A stretch of 64,000 bases of DNA. Source: Fratercula arctica. Its lineage: Eukaryota; Chordata; Aves; Charadriiformes; Alcidae. This document shows positions 1-14,700 of this stretch, piece by piece; position 1 is the stretch's first letter; each line of letters starts with the position of its first letter. The position numbers and the translations under genes are program-made. Below the pieces are notes generated by a model. It was not told the origin of the DNA and ran no database searches. It saw only the letters and a program-made list of their open reading frames with translations. The stretch covers positions 80,825,159 to 80,889,158 of the forward strand of contig CANTUZ010000004.1 in assembly GCA_947846985.1 (NCBI GenBank), written 5' to 3'.

Positions 1-3000
1 GGGGGGAAGAAAACAATATCAGAAGCACATTTAATAAATAGAGCTATTTTAACACTTGAGAACTGACCCAATTCCAAAATTGTAGATCCCCTTTAATCCT
101 GTTTTCCATGGTTTTTCAGACACAGATCTGCCCCTTCATTCAGTCGACTCGAGCATAAACTAAAGAAAGATGCAATAAAGAATTTTCCACGAATACGTAC
201 GATGGGACTCTGCATAGGACCGTCTTCCCTCCTAGCCCACCGGCAGCTCAGAGAGCATGTCCTCCACCAGTAAAACCCAAACTTGAGCTGTTCTCTCTCC
301 TGCTGCCCAGTGACACCACAGCACGCTGCTCCAGCTGGACCTCCACACACCGCCGTCTGTGTGCAGCGTCTTAAGCTGGATGAGAAATGATGTGGATGGA
401 AAAGAAAAAAAAAAAAAAAAAACACCAAAACAAACTCCCCAATACCCTTCGGGATGTATTTTCAGAAGTTTATACTCACGCCCCATCAGCTACAAACCGC
501 AGTTCACAGCACAGCCAGAGGGCAACGAGCAGCAGGGGGAGGAAATCCCTTAAAGCTGCCAAAAACTTCGGCTTTGGGAAACTCTTCTCAGCGTTCAAGG
601 AAAGCATTCGAGGCGCTCGAACTGCATCTCTCTTAATCCCGGTTCATATTTCAACACGCACTCCATGGAGTGCGGCCACACCAGGCAGGATGAGCAGGGA
701 CACACAGGTGGGAAAGTTTATGAAGGCCTTGCAGTATGTTTTAGAAATATAACTGTGTCTTCGATTGAAACACCCTGGGGCATAATATTCTTTGATAATA
801 CTTTGCTAAAAATTAATCATTATAAACCTAACATAGGCAAAATTATATTTCTGCTGATTCTGGAGCCTATCATCAAAAGTTATTTTGCTTTATGGCACAT
901 GAAATTTCCTTTACAATAACTAGAAAGGGTAAAGGGGAGGGGAAACCCAGCGCACGCTGCTGTGTTATAACATCGGTGCTCCACGCTACTGCTTCTTGTT
1001 GTTAACCTAGAATTACAGCAGTTTTCTCCCAGATAGTAAAAAACCCTCACTCCTTCCAAATCCAAAAATAGAGTCTAACAAGGATGAGGTTTGTAACCGC
1101 AGATACAGCATCTTTCTCTCTTAGACAAGGTCGCATTGAATAAAAAAAGCTACTAGGCGTAGTACATCCCACGAAAGCAGCTGTAGGATGCTCGAGTGAA
1201 GGAATATCAGTTTTAGTACCACTTCGTTTCCCCATTTGGAACGCTCAGGTCACAAGTGCTTTAACTAGTACCCTTGTATTGGTTGCACCACCCTCATTAT
1301 CCTACAAAAACCACAACAGAGACCCCTATCGCGCAGAAATCCGCCCCGATACCACAGAAACAGCATACTATCGGTAAACGATTTTTGGCAGATTTAATAC
1401 CTTTCCCGAAGGAACATATTTTGCTGTCTGAGGGTTGTAAGTGAACTACTTAGATTTTCCACCATGGAGAGTTAAAAAAAAGATCCTAGAAAGAAACTGA
1501 AAAGGAACTACAGGTGGCATAAAGTTTTTGGAAAGACAACTGTAATGCCAAATAACTGGTTTTAAGGTGGAATATATTACAACTGCAACTGTTCAAAATG
1601 ATGGCTAACTTCCAATGTCAAAACAAGCAGCTGATAGGAAAAGCTGTTTTAACTCCGGTTCACTGATGATTAGTAAGGAATTTTAAGCATCTCTAGTAAA
1701 AAGTAAGTAAATTCCACAAATATTAGTAGCTTCTCATACATTTTGATCATCTTTTCTCTTTCTCCAGAAAAACTAACCTTTACAAGCCAAGAATTCACTT
1801 CTCAAACTTCAGTGTATCCATATCCTTGATTTTAGCTTTTCCTTACTATAACGAAATAAAAACAGATATAATAAATCAAAGAAAAATGCCAATGAGCAAG
1901 GGAAGGGGGGGCGGGGGGGGGAAGGAACAAAACAGCCATTAGAAAAAATTTGGGTTTTGTATGAGCAATAGGCTTTTAGGCTGGTTGTACCGCAGGCTGT
2001 AACAGCAACTTTAGCAACACATAAAACTTGCTGTGAAGCCATCTGGGCAGCAGACAGCTATCCCGACTCAGCACGCACTCTGCCTTACGGAATTAAAAAG
2101 AATAGCTCATTTGAAAAAACTATCACCTATTTAATCTTCCGCGGGGAGAGAAGCCGCTCTCATCGGGTACAGCTAAACTGAAGTCACAACGCTACGTGCT
2201 ACCAGCAGCTTAAGCTAAAAAGAAAATTTAAGAAAATTAATATATATGCAGTATTTTTTCCACACTGGAATATTTCTTCAAAGTTCTATAATAAATATAC
2301 CACATATTGCCAGAAAAGAAGAGCAACAAAATTATTGTTATATTAGAATTTAAACAAGGTGGCTCTACTAATCACTGCTAGATTGATGGGGAAGGAAAAT
2401 CAAGTAACCTCCCTCCCCACAGTCTTGAGTTCTGCTAATTATTCTGCTAATTAATTCCATGAGAGATGCTCTCTTTAACGGGACGGATTTCAAGACAAGT
2501 ACTCTGTATCAGGCAAATTTAAAAGCAAGTAAAACTTCAAAACAAGCATTTCCAGCCCAGGGTTCTTCTGCAGCAGGTTTGCTGTGGGACTGGAAACTGA
2601 ACTGAGCCTGGCACGGGACACGAGACTAAACCGGGACAGAAACACACGAAAGAACTCCAAGGACAATCGTAGAAAAACTGGGTACGCATATAAGGAAACA
2701 GGACACGCTTAGTAATTAAGGCTTCGAGCTCTGAATACCCTTCTGATGATGCAAAACAATCCCAAGTTGGGCACAAACCCTGAAGTGAGCCCGTGACCCG
2801 AGTCAGCTGCAAGTACCAGATCTTAAACATCAAACATAACGCCACAAAAAACACATTCCGGCGTCATAACTGCAAGCATGTTCTGAGCATTTATGACTCA
2901 GCACTAGCATTCCGCAGCGCGCAGCAGCATATACGCAAGCTGAAAATGGAACTGAGAGGGTTTATCAGCGTGCTTGGCAGTCCTAGAGATTTGGGGGCAG

Positions 3001-5590
3001 CGAATGCTTCCGTTCTCTATAGCATGTTTCAATTTCAGCAAACGAATGAAAGCGCACACTGACGTTAGACAAGGCAGAGGAAAAAAAAAAAAAAAAAAAA
3101 AACAATGGGAATCCTCTAAGTTTTAACAGATTTAGAATCTTGCTAAAAGAATTAAGTTCAAAAGTATATTTTTGTAGAAGCTTCAGTTTTAGCATTCTGC
3201 TTTAATGCAATTATGCTTCATCATCCCACGTACTGCATAAATACTTCCAGTTCTCTAAGGTGGAATTATTCTATGGATGTTTAAGGAAACGGAGTTGTCA
3301 GAACAATCCTTAACTATAACATTAATAATAAACATATTTAAACTAACCATTAAATTCAGTAACTTTAAGAAGTTCAATGAATGATTTATAATCCTAGAGC
3401 AACAGGAATTTTCCCGTTATTGGCTAGAGCTAGGCCTGATAGAAACTATAGTGAGGAATATTCCCTGGATTTAATCTGTTTCGGAAGGTATCGAACGCTT
3501 CCTGTCACTCAGGAAGATCCACCCATCCAACTGTTTGCACGTGTAGGATGTCAGCTCTGACTGCTGTGACAACGCTGGAAGTAGCACTGCACTGGGAATT
3601 ATTCAAAAACGTCTATTTTCAGTCTTGAGACGTGTATTCCCCGGCTTTGCTGAAGCTTTCCTGTGACATATGCCCTTACCAGCACTGTTCCCAATGACAG
3701 AACTAAGTAAAAACAAACTATAACTCACATGGAAAGAGGGTTTGAATGCGCTATGATTCTTTTCTTTTCCAGAAGATGGCACTGTCTTCCAACACCAAAT
3801 TTCATTTAAAAAAAAGAAAGCAAATGTGAAAGACCTTTAGAAAACCAGCTCTGCTGCCCCAGCAGTGAAACACCCCCGGCTTCAGTCGGATCAACTGCCT
3901 GGGCCTGAAAAAAAGAGCAAAGCCTTTAGTTACAAAGCCTGAATCCCATCCTGCAGAGAAAAGTGCCACATCTAAGCCTCCGAAAGAAGAAAACAGCTGA
4001 ACAACTCTGGATTTTCCATTTTGCAGTACAAAACAGAGACAATATTAAATCGCACACTCACAGAAAGACCTTTTTCTCACACTCGCTGCCTCAGTGAGAT
4101 GCGTTCGATGATAAATCCCTGTAACTTGACTCATTTATATTGACTAACACGCCTCCTCTTTGTCATAACATCGCCAAATAGATTCATTGCTCTGGCTCCC
4201 GCCACAAACATTATCAAGTAGCACACAATAACTATCTCACCTCACGTAAAAGCCTCCTCGATTCCAAGGCAAAGAGGAAAAATTAAAGACAAGTAATATT
4301 TCAAAATATTTGATCGTTACTGGTTTAAAGCAGTAACTTTAACTATACAGGAAGATAGTTTCCCCCCTCCTTTGCCAATTACTTTATATAGATTTCCACA
4401 AGATGGTGCTGTAGTCCTATTTTCTGGTGAATTGGTCAAACATGTAGAAGAAAACCTCGTTTTATTTCGTTGTAGCGTAATGAACAGCGATTTTGCACGG
4501 TCTACTTTCAATTAACGATCAAGATGTGTTCACATCCTCTAACTCTCCGATTTTTTATTTTTGAAACAACTGGAAAAGTAAGTTCTGTTGCAAAAGTCCA
4601 AAACCCCTCAGCTAAAGTTTATGTAACATAACGGATCACCGTATGTTCTTCTGTTTGTATGTAAAATAGATTCAATTTATATCCCATATGGCTATAGAAA
4701 AAAAAATATATCATAATTACTGTTAAAACATATAAATCACTTTTTACAGCATAATGTCAAACAGCCGCTTTCGCCTTCATTTGCAAACTCTGCCAAAAAA
4801 AACCACTGGTTTTGTGATATTAAAACCCCCCCAAAAAATCTTTTAAAGTGAAGCGAGTATTAATAGCAGAAAGAAACCTTGCTGTGATAGGCCACCAATT
4901 TCCAGAGTAATAAATAAATAAATCTCATCAAACCTCACACATCTTTGGTTTGATTATATGTTTATGGAAGTCTTACATCTACTTAGGCCTCTAAAGAGGA
5001 ATTTTAATACGGCTTCAAATCATAAAGATGTTGTGCATCTCTGCGTACTGGATGGTCTCCATGTGTGCTGCTGGTCTTAAAACGTGTTGGGTAAGAGCAC
5101 TAAAACACTCAGCACAGCTCCTGCGCTCAAAGGCTCCGGACTTACTTGCACATTTTAGCGTTTAGGATCAAACTGACCCTCACTTTGTCAGTGTTAATGG
5201 AAGCCATAATGTTTCGTGCCAGCTCAGCATGAAAATTTATATTTTTAAAAAAAAAAAAACAAAACAAAAACAAACCACAAACGGCAAAAAAGGTACATAT
5301 TTGAAATTGCGTATTTAAGTTTTCATTAAAACTTATTCAACAGTACAGATGGTACGACGGTATGTAAGAAAGCCTCTTGGGTCTAATATGCGAGTCCCGG
5401 CTGGAATGTTTCCAACAGGATGTAAACCACGGTCCTCAAGCCTGCACTTTAAAAAACTTAGCACACTGCTAACAAATGTCAACACAGAAATCCACCGCTG
5501 TAATGACTTCACGTTACAAAGTGAGGGGGGAAGCTATTTGAACAGTTTTTAAAACCAAAAACTGAGGTTGGGGGGGCAAAATTAATACAC
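1..5590. other. Intergenic DNA 3' of CEP44
   Basis: A/T-rich unique sequence with short poly-A runs (about 406-422, 3081-3102, 5249-5260) and a G-rich tract at 1906-1923. I see no exon, RNA gene or transposon. Open frames are at most 121 codons and resemble nothing known. From human gene order, HPGD would be expected further left. Confidence 0.6.
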
Positions 5591-5607
5591 AGATTCATTA
5601 GAAAATA

Positions 5608-5613
5608 TTTATT
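5608..5613 (-). terminator. CEP44 candidate polyadenylation signal
   Basis: A canonical AATAAA on the minus strand lies about 125 nt after the CEP44 stop codon, giving a short 3' UTR. A distal site further left cannot be excluded, because TTTATT also occurs elsewhere in A/T-rich DNA. Confidence 0.55.
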
Positions 5614-5736
5614 CAAAGGAATAAAAGCACTGGTGATCGTTACAAATTCGATATATTAAAAATTTAATGCTGTACAAACATACATATTAGTTCCAATATC
5701 CATAAGTCTAGAGAGCAGGTCTGCAGACCTGCGCTT

Positions 5737-5794
5737 TCAGGTCTTCTCGGAGGTGTTGCTTGATGTTTTCAACAATTCTGAGGTTTCTTCAATT
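5737..5794 (-). CDS. CEP44: CEP44 terminal coding exon 11
   Basis: 58 nt to the TGA at 5739-5737. The acceptor is TTTATTTTCAG. It encodes [18 protein letters not shown], matching the EETAELLK motif near the human C-terminus but with a different last few residues. Confidence 0.9.
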
Positions 5795-8700
5795 CTGAAA
5801 ATAAAGTTTGTTTACACACACACACTTATTAAAATATAGTAAAAAAATAACTGACTCACCCTTCACTTTCTAATGAATCCACAATACTAACAAGCAGCAT
5901 GAAACCTTAACTTTCTTCTCATCCCTCCTCTGCAATTGGTTTGAATTTAAATGCCTACCACGTCTCAATAAATTTTATGTTTACACAAAGAAAGAAGTAA
6001 CCCACACAATAAAATTAAATCACGAAAAAGGCTACAGCTTTTTTCAGGCCAGGCAAAGAAACATTATACAGCATTGCATTTCTCCAAGTCTAACAAAAAT
6101 ATTTCTTACCAAATTACAGATCTCAGGACTAATAGCAAATACACCTTAATACAGCAAGCACAATGCTTAGGCTGAAATTGGTTTTACTTTTCCCGAAATA
6201 ATAAACAAGTTCAGTTATTGTAGTTATTTTTTCAGGAAGAAAAGTTGCAGGGGATTCCTATCAGAAGCTAAATAATATTCCTATTCCTTGTCAACCAGCT
6301 TCTAAACACTCTTTAATCTCTAGTTAATACTATTAAGAATGCTTTCTATTGCTTTTTAGAAACCAAAACAGTGACTCATCCCACAAATCCAGAACTGTAA
6401 GTGGATTTATTATCCAGTGGGGTCATAAGGAAATGCCACACCTGATGTGGAGACCTTTGAGGTTTGGAACACATATGTACGTTCTCTCTGTGCCTTAGTC
6501 CAGTACAGCTCCCTCCTGGGAAACGAATTCCTCCTGCCCTTTCCTATTACTTACATTTTACTTATCCTTTCCATTCTTTGTCTTGTTGTCTCCTGCAATT
6601 TAGAAGTAACAAAGTTAGTGAACTCTTCAAAGCGAACATTCTTCATACTTTCAACATGAAAAATTCATAGAGAAAATGTGACTTTAAGCACTGTTTACAT
6701 ATCGAAAGGATTTTTATGAGACAGACCTAGCTGTAGTTTTGCACAGTTCCCTTGTTTTTCACTAGTAGTATATACAACTACAACTAATGCTTACTTGTTC
6801 TCTTGACCTCAGAAAGGAAACCAACCAAGCATTTGCCAGTTTTACTTACCTTTGAAATGCCTGTCAGATCACGAGAATTAATGATCGCGGCTTTGGGAGA
6901 TGGGTCTGTGGATAACAGTGAACTGCATCCAGCCGACTGATGGATCTCTGGCATCTCCTCCTTCCTCTCTCGATCTGTGGAGAAACACTCGGGTTTGCCT
7001 CACCTTTGCCTTTTTGCTCTCTGATTGCAAGGTCAGCTATCACATAGCTTGATTTACAGTATGTAATAACAGAAGAGAATGCATTGTTTAGAGAGGGGAA
7101 AAAGAAAAGCTACCGGTGAGGGTCCAAAATACGCTTCTCATTTGCTTAAAACAAGGTAAGTGCAGTATATTATGTATAGCACACACAAGACAAATTCCAA
7201 AAAGATTACTAGAAATGCTACCTTTATCCTGATTACAGTAAAATCAACGCTTAAGAAAGCCTAATTACTGGGTGAAGCATTTTAGAGTCCTTTCAAATAG
7301 TTTACATGATTTTTATTGTAAACTGCCTGTTCAAACATATCTTTAATTTGTGCTAAGTAAACTGTCTTACAAGCAGAAGAAATATAAACAAAATAATCAC
7401 CTTCTTGCTTAGCTTAAAATTTATATCAAGCTCTTGCTATTTCCCTAGCTCTCCTCTGGGATAGGCTTAGCATCCACGCAGCAGAAACATTTTTCTTTTA
7501 CATTGGGAAGGCTTTGCTACTCTTTGCAATTTTAAAATACTGTTGTCGGGGAATGTTTAAAATATCACTGTTAGTATCTAGAGAGAAAAAGTGTTCCCAT
7601 ACCCTTACTCTTAGTGAGGCCACCGTCTATGGATCATACCTTTGGCACATGTTTAACTACACTACTCTGTATTTAAAATCAATTAAAATTAAAACTTGTT
7701 TCTTCTGTACAGCTGTGATTCCTGAAGAGCACTACAACCAAAAGGAACAACGAAGCATTCAAGTACTGCGCATCTCAGATGTAAGAGTTAAGACTGGCCG
7801 CACAATTTGTATGCCTAAAATTTCCTGAATCATATTTTAGAAAAACAGCAATAATAAAATCAGAAGAATTCTAGAAGTCTGAAAATATGGAAATTCTCTT
7901 TTAAAGGCCATCAGCCTGCTCGCTGACTATGAGGTGCTCAAGCGTCAGTAACATACCACTGAACTTAGGAAAGGCAGTAAACATGTGGCAAGCTTGCTAC
8001 GGTCTGTAAAAAGAAGGTCCCATTTCTGAGACTTCAAAATTAAAACAAACTTTGATATAACCAAGAAACTGCCTTCCCAGTTTCCACGGCAACCAGGTTA
8101 CTGCCATTCCCTTTTAATTTCAGTGCAACAGCCCAACACTGGACAAAAACATCTGCTAAGTGAGAATGGTAAACAGAATATCCTCCTTACTACTGGTGGT
8201 CGGAATAACAGCTGCCATAGGGAAACAGGCCCAATTAATAAAGATAACGATGTAAGGTAAGGGCTATCAAGCCACCATCGAGGAAGAGAGAAGAATTACA
8301 TACGGTCAGGGGAATGTTTTTAATTTCTTTCCCACTTAAGGCTGTTCCATTTACTTCTTGTATGTTATCAAACTTAAGTTGGAAATGGAAGAAAAAGATT
8401 TTGTCTTGCTCTTCAAAATAAGAAAGTTTAGCAAAAATGCTTGTTGGATAGCTGCCAACTGCCTCAAAAGGGATGAGGCTACAGAGAATGTCCAGCACTG
8501 ATTTGAAAAACAACGTGGATTATGAATGAAAAAGTCCTGATTTGTCCTGAGCCCCATTACAGAAGTAAAAAACATCCTCATAAACGTGACAGTTTTGATT
8601 ATAACAAACACACGGTAGCAAATATAATTCCTTCTGTGCTTATGAATAGCTTATTTTTAAAACATTATGATAACTGCTCTGAAGTGCAGATAGCAGTATT

Positions 8701-11700
8701 GGTTTTTAGAGTTTTAGTTATAGCACCTTAACTAAATTTGCATCTTTGAGATTTTTAGTAGAGTTATTTGTAACTATTAATTACTATTGCTATATATTTT
8801 CATTAATGCTTTAAAGACTATTTATTTCAGTAAACAAAGCTTCTAAAAAATAAAATGCAAACACGAAATGACTAGCAGGTTTATTTCTAACTTGCAGCAT
8901 GCATTTAAATTCAAAAGTCACTAAAATTGCAATTGTCTACTTAAAACCCACTATTTTAGTCAAGGTCAGCAAGAAGTGTTTAGTATACGATGTAAATTAA
9001 AAAGAAAATCATCAATACTCACCAGGAGAAACTGGAATCCTACTACAAGTACATTCTTGACTTATATTGCTGAACTCTGTAGGTAAGTCTCTCTGAAATA
9101 TAAATTTACTGCACTTTAGACATACAACCTGTTTAAATCATCTTCTGATTGAACAAAAGTCTATTTAAGTACTAATTATGTATGCATTTGCTACAGCATC
9201 CAGGTATGGTGGCACTGCACGAATGCCTTTACAGGACTACAAGAACCCAAAATTTCCATACAGCTACTGCATTAAAAAACTAGTTTATCTTATGGGGGCC
9301 TTTTTAGTATCAATATTGCTGTTCATAAACAGGTCAAAACTTGGTCCAAATATCCATCTAACTTGGGTGTGAGCGGAACGAAGAATCAGACTGTTCTTGG
9401 CCCGTGATAACAACTACATCTTGACATTGGCTGCCATTAACCTTCACAAAATAAGTGTACTTCTGGCTGATATTCAGAAACATAGCTCCTTGGTCCTAAA
9501 AAGTTGGCCTATGGATGAACTGAAATCCATTCCACTTAAATGTGTAGAAGTCAAAAGTCTATTTTAAGCTAGTTTCCTGGGGTCCTAAATGAGAGAGGGC
9601 TCTTTTAAGAAAGGTTCTCAGTTTAACTCAATCTAGCTTAGAAAAGGTTAATCATAAACAATGAGAGAAAATTAACGTTGTACTAACAATAAATGTTTTT
9701 GAGTGCAGTTTTCTAATATCAAAATAAAAAAATCCAGACTTTTTCATCAATGAGTTATCATTATGATTTGAAATCTCAGCCTTTGGTAAAGCATATCACT
9801 TTATATACTGGAGTGACCATACCAGTTAACGGGAATATTATGCCAAGTATGTGAATGAGGGAGAAATAGAAGGTATAGTGTGGGAATAAGCTGGAAAAAA
9901 ATGTCATAATGGATACATCTTTTAAAAAAATCAAAAAATAGATATCTGCACTGACTACTTCTGCTCAATTCCTTTAATTGAAATGGATTTGGTAGCTTTC
10001 AGACTTTCCCAGAGCTAAATGCACAGCTGCTGCTACTTTGGCAGTGGTGCAAGACAGATCTGAGAGTGTTCCCGCTACGCTGGCCAGAGGCCAAAGCTTC
10101 CCTGAAAAACGCAAGAGGAAGAAGAAAGGAGTAATTCTGAATTGCTTCTCTATCTGGGGAAGCACGACTCGGATGGAATTTCATGAAACAAAGAAGCAGC
10201 AATTCTCTGGCCCAAAGGATTATTTCTTGGCAGTTTTCAAATGCCTATTGCAAAAAAGTTAGGGTTTTGAAGAATTTTTTTTTTTTTTTTTTTTAATATA
10301 AAAACCAGCTTACTTTGCTTTGAAAAAAGACAAGCAACAATGCCACACACAAACTACATTTAAACTTGTTTCTGCAGATGACTTCTTTCAGTAACATGCA
10401 GTACAGAAATATAATTATCTTACTGGAAATTTTTGAGTAATATTAACGTTAAGTATTTTCCGAATACTATTCCAAACCTTTGAACAACTGCAATAAACAT
10501 GTTACTGAAGTAATAATAAGCCAAGTTTCCAGGAGTAAAAGAACAAGCTTGGTCTAAAATACAAGCTTGAGAATGTCAAACCTTATCATTTGAGCTCCAG
10601 CCTTTAGAAATAACCTAGTGCTCAGTCTGAACACTTCTCCATTGCAAGACTTGGCACACCTAGCACACTTTCAGGGTACACAGCGAAAAAAACAAAACAT
10701 GTCTTGCATATAAGTATTGATGACATTTTCAAATTTGCAGGGCCAGCACCACACACAGAGCTCCTGGTTACAAGTAAATTCAACATCTTTATAACTACAG
10801 AGAAAAACACAACACTGATGAACCGTTTTCCACGAGGGTTGTCAACTCCTAGAACACATCTGAAAGTATCTGAAGGGTACACATGAGATACATATGCAAA
10901 TGTCTTTGAAATTAAGCGTGTGATCACAAAGTTGATGCGATGGTTCACTGCATCTCAAAATACTGACACATGTACATAAATGAAATTATATAGTGTGCAT
11001 ACAAGGACCTTTCAACAGTATGAAAAATAATAGAGTCTTAATGCCACAAAATACTCGATTTGCTCTGACAAATACGCCAGATGTAGCCACATCACAACTG
11101 TAGCACTTTCACGCATTTAAAAATGCAACAAACATCGCAGACAAGAAATAGGAAAGGGGGGAGGGGGGTGCAAAAGGGAGAAAGATCATCGATGAGGCTA
11201 GAAATTTCAGAGCCACAAACTAAGAATAGGACTAATATAAGAATTCACTTTTCCATTAGCCTTGTATTTTCTGTCAAGCATGCCATCTATTTTTGTCAAT
11301 GTTAGTTATATAGAATGAAGACTTAATCTTCCAAAGGGAATATCTGTATCTGATTAGAGTCTGGAGAATTAAAAAATTCAACTGTATTGACAGCAACAAC
11401 ACTTGCAGGCCAGTAATTCAGAAATTCAGAATAATGCAGACCAGAATAAGGAAACCCTTAAATGTGTCGCTAGCATGATGAAACTCTCAACTACAGAAAC
11501 ATTAAGTTTTCAAAGACAGCATAATTAAGAGTCTTCAAAAGCTTCCTCCTACAAGTTCACTAGGAAATAAAAACACATGCAGTCATTACTAATGAAAATA
11601 GGCTTAGCTAAACCTGCTGTTTCTGCAAGGAAACGATTTCCAACGGAGAGCTTTGCTTCAGAGACCATGAGGAAAACAACAAAACTTAACAGTTAAGAAA

Positions 11701-14700
11701 AAAAAGTGCCACCAACTCCTTAAACAGCCCTTCCATTCAGATCATGCCTTTAAAATAGTGACAAAGCACCCATCAGGAGGCAGGAAGAGCAGAAACAGGC
11801 TGAGAAAATTGTGTCTGGGCAATTTTTGGTATAGAAGAAAGCCAGAAGTTAACATACCTTTTTGGATTGCAACAGCAGCTGTGTTTCAAGAAGCAAAACT
11901 CGACTCAACAAGTTATTCCAGTCCTTCTCATCTACAATCACCTTTCCCGTCAGCTTCTCTTCTAAACCGTGTAGTTTATCTTCCATCCAATCTAGCTTAT
12001 GAAGCTTTTCCTGGCAATCAGCAAGCTGACTCTTTAGGAACTCGATCTGAGAATTATCTTCTACGACCTGAAAATATGGATAAGAACACATGTCCTCTAA
12101 TTTCAAACAGACATAATTCATCATTTGGTCAATGAAATTAAGTGGAATCTTCCTCCAGTTCAGTAACCACATTCTGCTACATTAGAAAATTATTTTTCTT
12201 TCAGAATTGCCACAATATGCCAATTTGTGGAACTCGGTATTTAAAAGAAACTGTTGTCAGAACTAGCTCTTGAAAGGACAGTACAATTTAACTGACTTTT
12301 TTCAACTCTTTCAATACATTTATTATATATCTATTAGTTATACTTAAGGAGCATCCAGCTATCTTGTTAAAACCTTTACGCCTTTAGAGAAGTCCTCTAA
12401 GAAAAGTTAAGAACACATGCAGGTGGCATCTTAAAATAAAAGTTCTTACTTGTTCACTTTTTACTTCCACAACATCATGATCTAGGTGCAATTCTTCTTC
12501 ACTACCTCCCCGTGCAGGAAGGGGCAGTGGATGAAGGTCATCACCAACTTCATTTCCTGAGTGCCGTTCTACTAGAGGCTTCTTTTGAGTACGTTAAAGA
12601 AAAATAAAACCACTGATGTCATTCATTACAAGAACATTTCAATTCATCAGCCAAGTAACTGATGGAAAAGATCTGCCATTTTAGTATTTATTTATTTAAA
12701 TCTGACAATCTTATCCCAACTAGTTGCAAAACACAGAAAGCAACAGCAGGCAGCTTAATTTAAAAAAAAAAAAATATCACGTAGACACGAAACCGTAAAA
12801 CAAACACGCACTGACTTTACCATAGGTACTGCGTAGCCTGGTTCCCTTCCATAAAGAGTAACGAAGGCATTAATGTCCTCTCTATTGTAAGGCTTGTTAG
12901 ATTTCTAAGTGTGGATTAGGAGGTATGAATCTCACTGTATGTATTAACATACATCTGGACAGTTCCAACACCAAAACCACCACTCAGGCATTCGGGGGAA
13001 AAAAAAAAAAGTTTAACCAGGAAGATTAGAACTCTCTCTTCTCCCTGACAACTGTCGGCACAAGAGCCCTACTAGCTCCACATTCCATTTCCTTTGAATG
13101 CTTCCCTTACAGAGAACAAAATAAGAGACAAATTTTTCCTTTCTTTCCAGATGGATCAGGTCCTATGATCACTACCCGTCGCAAACAAAAATAAATTATC
13201 TAATGATTAAGAAGCCACAATTACCAGTTTTGTGCAGCATCTTTACAGTTACAGATTCCTGGATGCTTTAGTGAAGCTGAAGCTTTCCTCTTCTACAGAA
13301 TTCTTAATACACTCACATATACCCCCCCTTCAGTTCTACCGTTCAACAACCAGAAGTGCCAGAGAAGTCATTCCACATATTTTCTTTGCAAAGTTTTCCT
13401 TCAGTATTTTACTTCTAAATAGAAATCACTGACATTTAACAGGCAGTCACAGTCCTAAGAGTTTTGTGTAATTTTACTTTGCACCCTTTTAGCAGAAAAT
13501 ATTAGGAAAGCTGTCTCTTCCACAGGCCAAGAGTAGCATAATGCATAAAATCAAGTGTTACTCTTGCAAAACTGAAGCCAAGAGGAATGTTACATTAAGA
13601 AATCTTTGCTGAACAGACTCAGACAGAAAAGTAAAGAGTGTTTTGAAAGCTATGTTGAAAACACTGCAATGTTAGGCCAAACACATCAATCACCAAACAA
13701 GATATATATTCGTTCTCCAGTTGCATCTTCACTTTCCTCGCTGTCCCTTCATTTGATATAATTCAAACAGCAAACAACAGTACTAGATCATTACCAGCAA
13801 GACTTTGAGATCAACTACTCAGCCTAAGAGAAAAGCAATATCCTCTGTATTTTAGCTACTATTTCAGTCAGCCACACTTTGAGAGGAAAAAAAATTAAAC
13901 AAACAACAGAACAAAACAGGTCTGATCAAACATTAAAACCTAAACAAAAGCAGATATTCCAGAAAGAGCCTGACTTGGTACAAACAAGATTAACCTTTAG
14001 ACATACAACATAAAAACTATTTTCATACCTGTTTGGAATTCAGAGCACTGCCATTAGGAAGAGTAAGGACATTACCACAATTTGACCATACTTCACATGT
14101 AAAAGATTTGAGTTTTTTCCTCGTTTGGGATTTAACCTTCAAAGTAAAGAGAAGAAAATACTATATATTATGCTTCTACCACAGGAATATTTTCATGGGA
14201 GGGGGAATGGGGATGGGATGACACATCTCATTTTCTGCAATCAGTAACAGGCAGAAATATTGCATGGCACACACAAACGTGTAAACCTCTGCAGCATAAT
14301 AATGTCTAAAAACATTTAGGTATGACCCAAATTTACAGAGAAAACAGATCTGGAAGTGAATGACATATTCATACACTCAATCCCTACGCAAGGCTGCATC
14401 AAAGCTGGTCATAAAGAGAAAAGGCAACTTGCACCAGAGTTTAAAGACAAACAAATATGAAAAAATGTGGTTATGCCCCCAAAAGCAATAAATTAAATAC
14501 ACAGAAGTCCTGAAGACTGTTATAAACTCAAACAAAATCCTGTAAAATACGAAGACTGAAAATTCCCTTTAATAAAGCATACACTGATACACAGCATACG
14601 CTCATGAAAAGTAATACCTTAACAATGAAGACAAACATGATTAATGAAAATAATCAGATTTGAGATGTATACCACTGAAACACAAATACAAGTGTCATGT

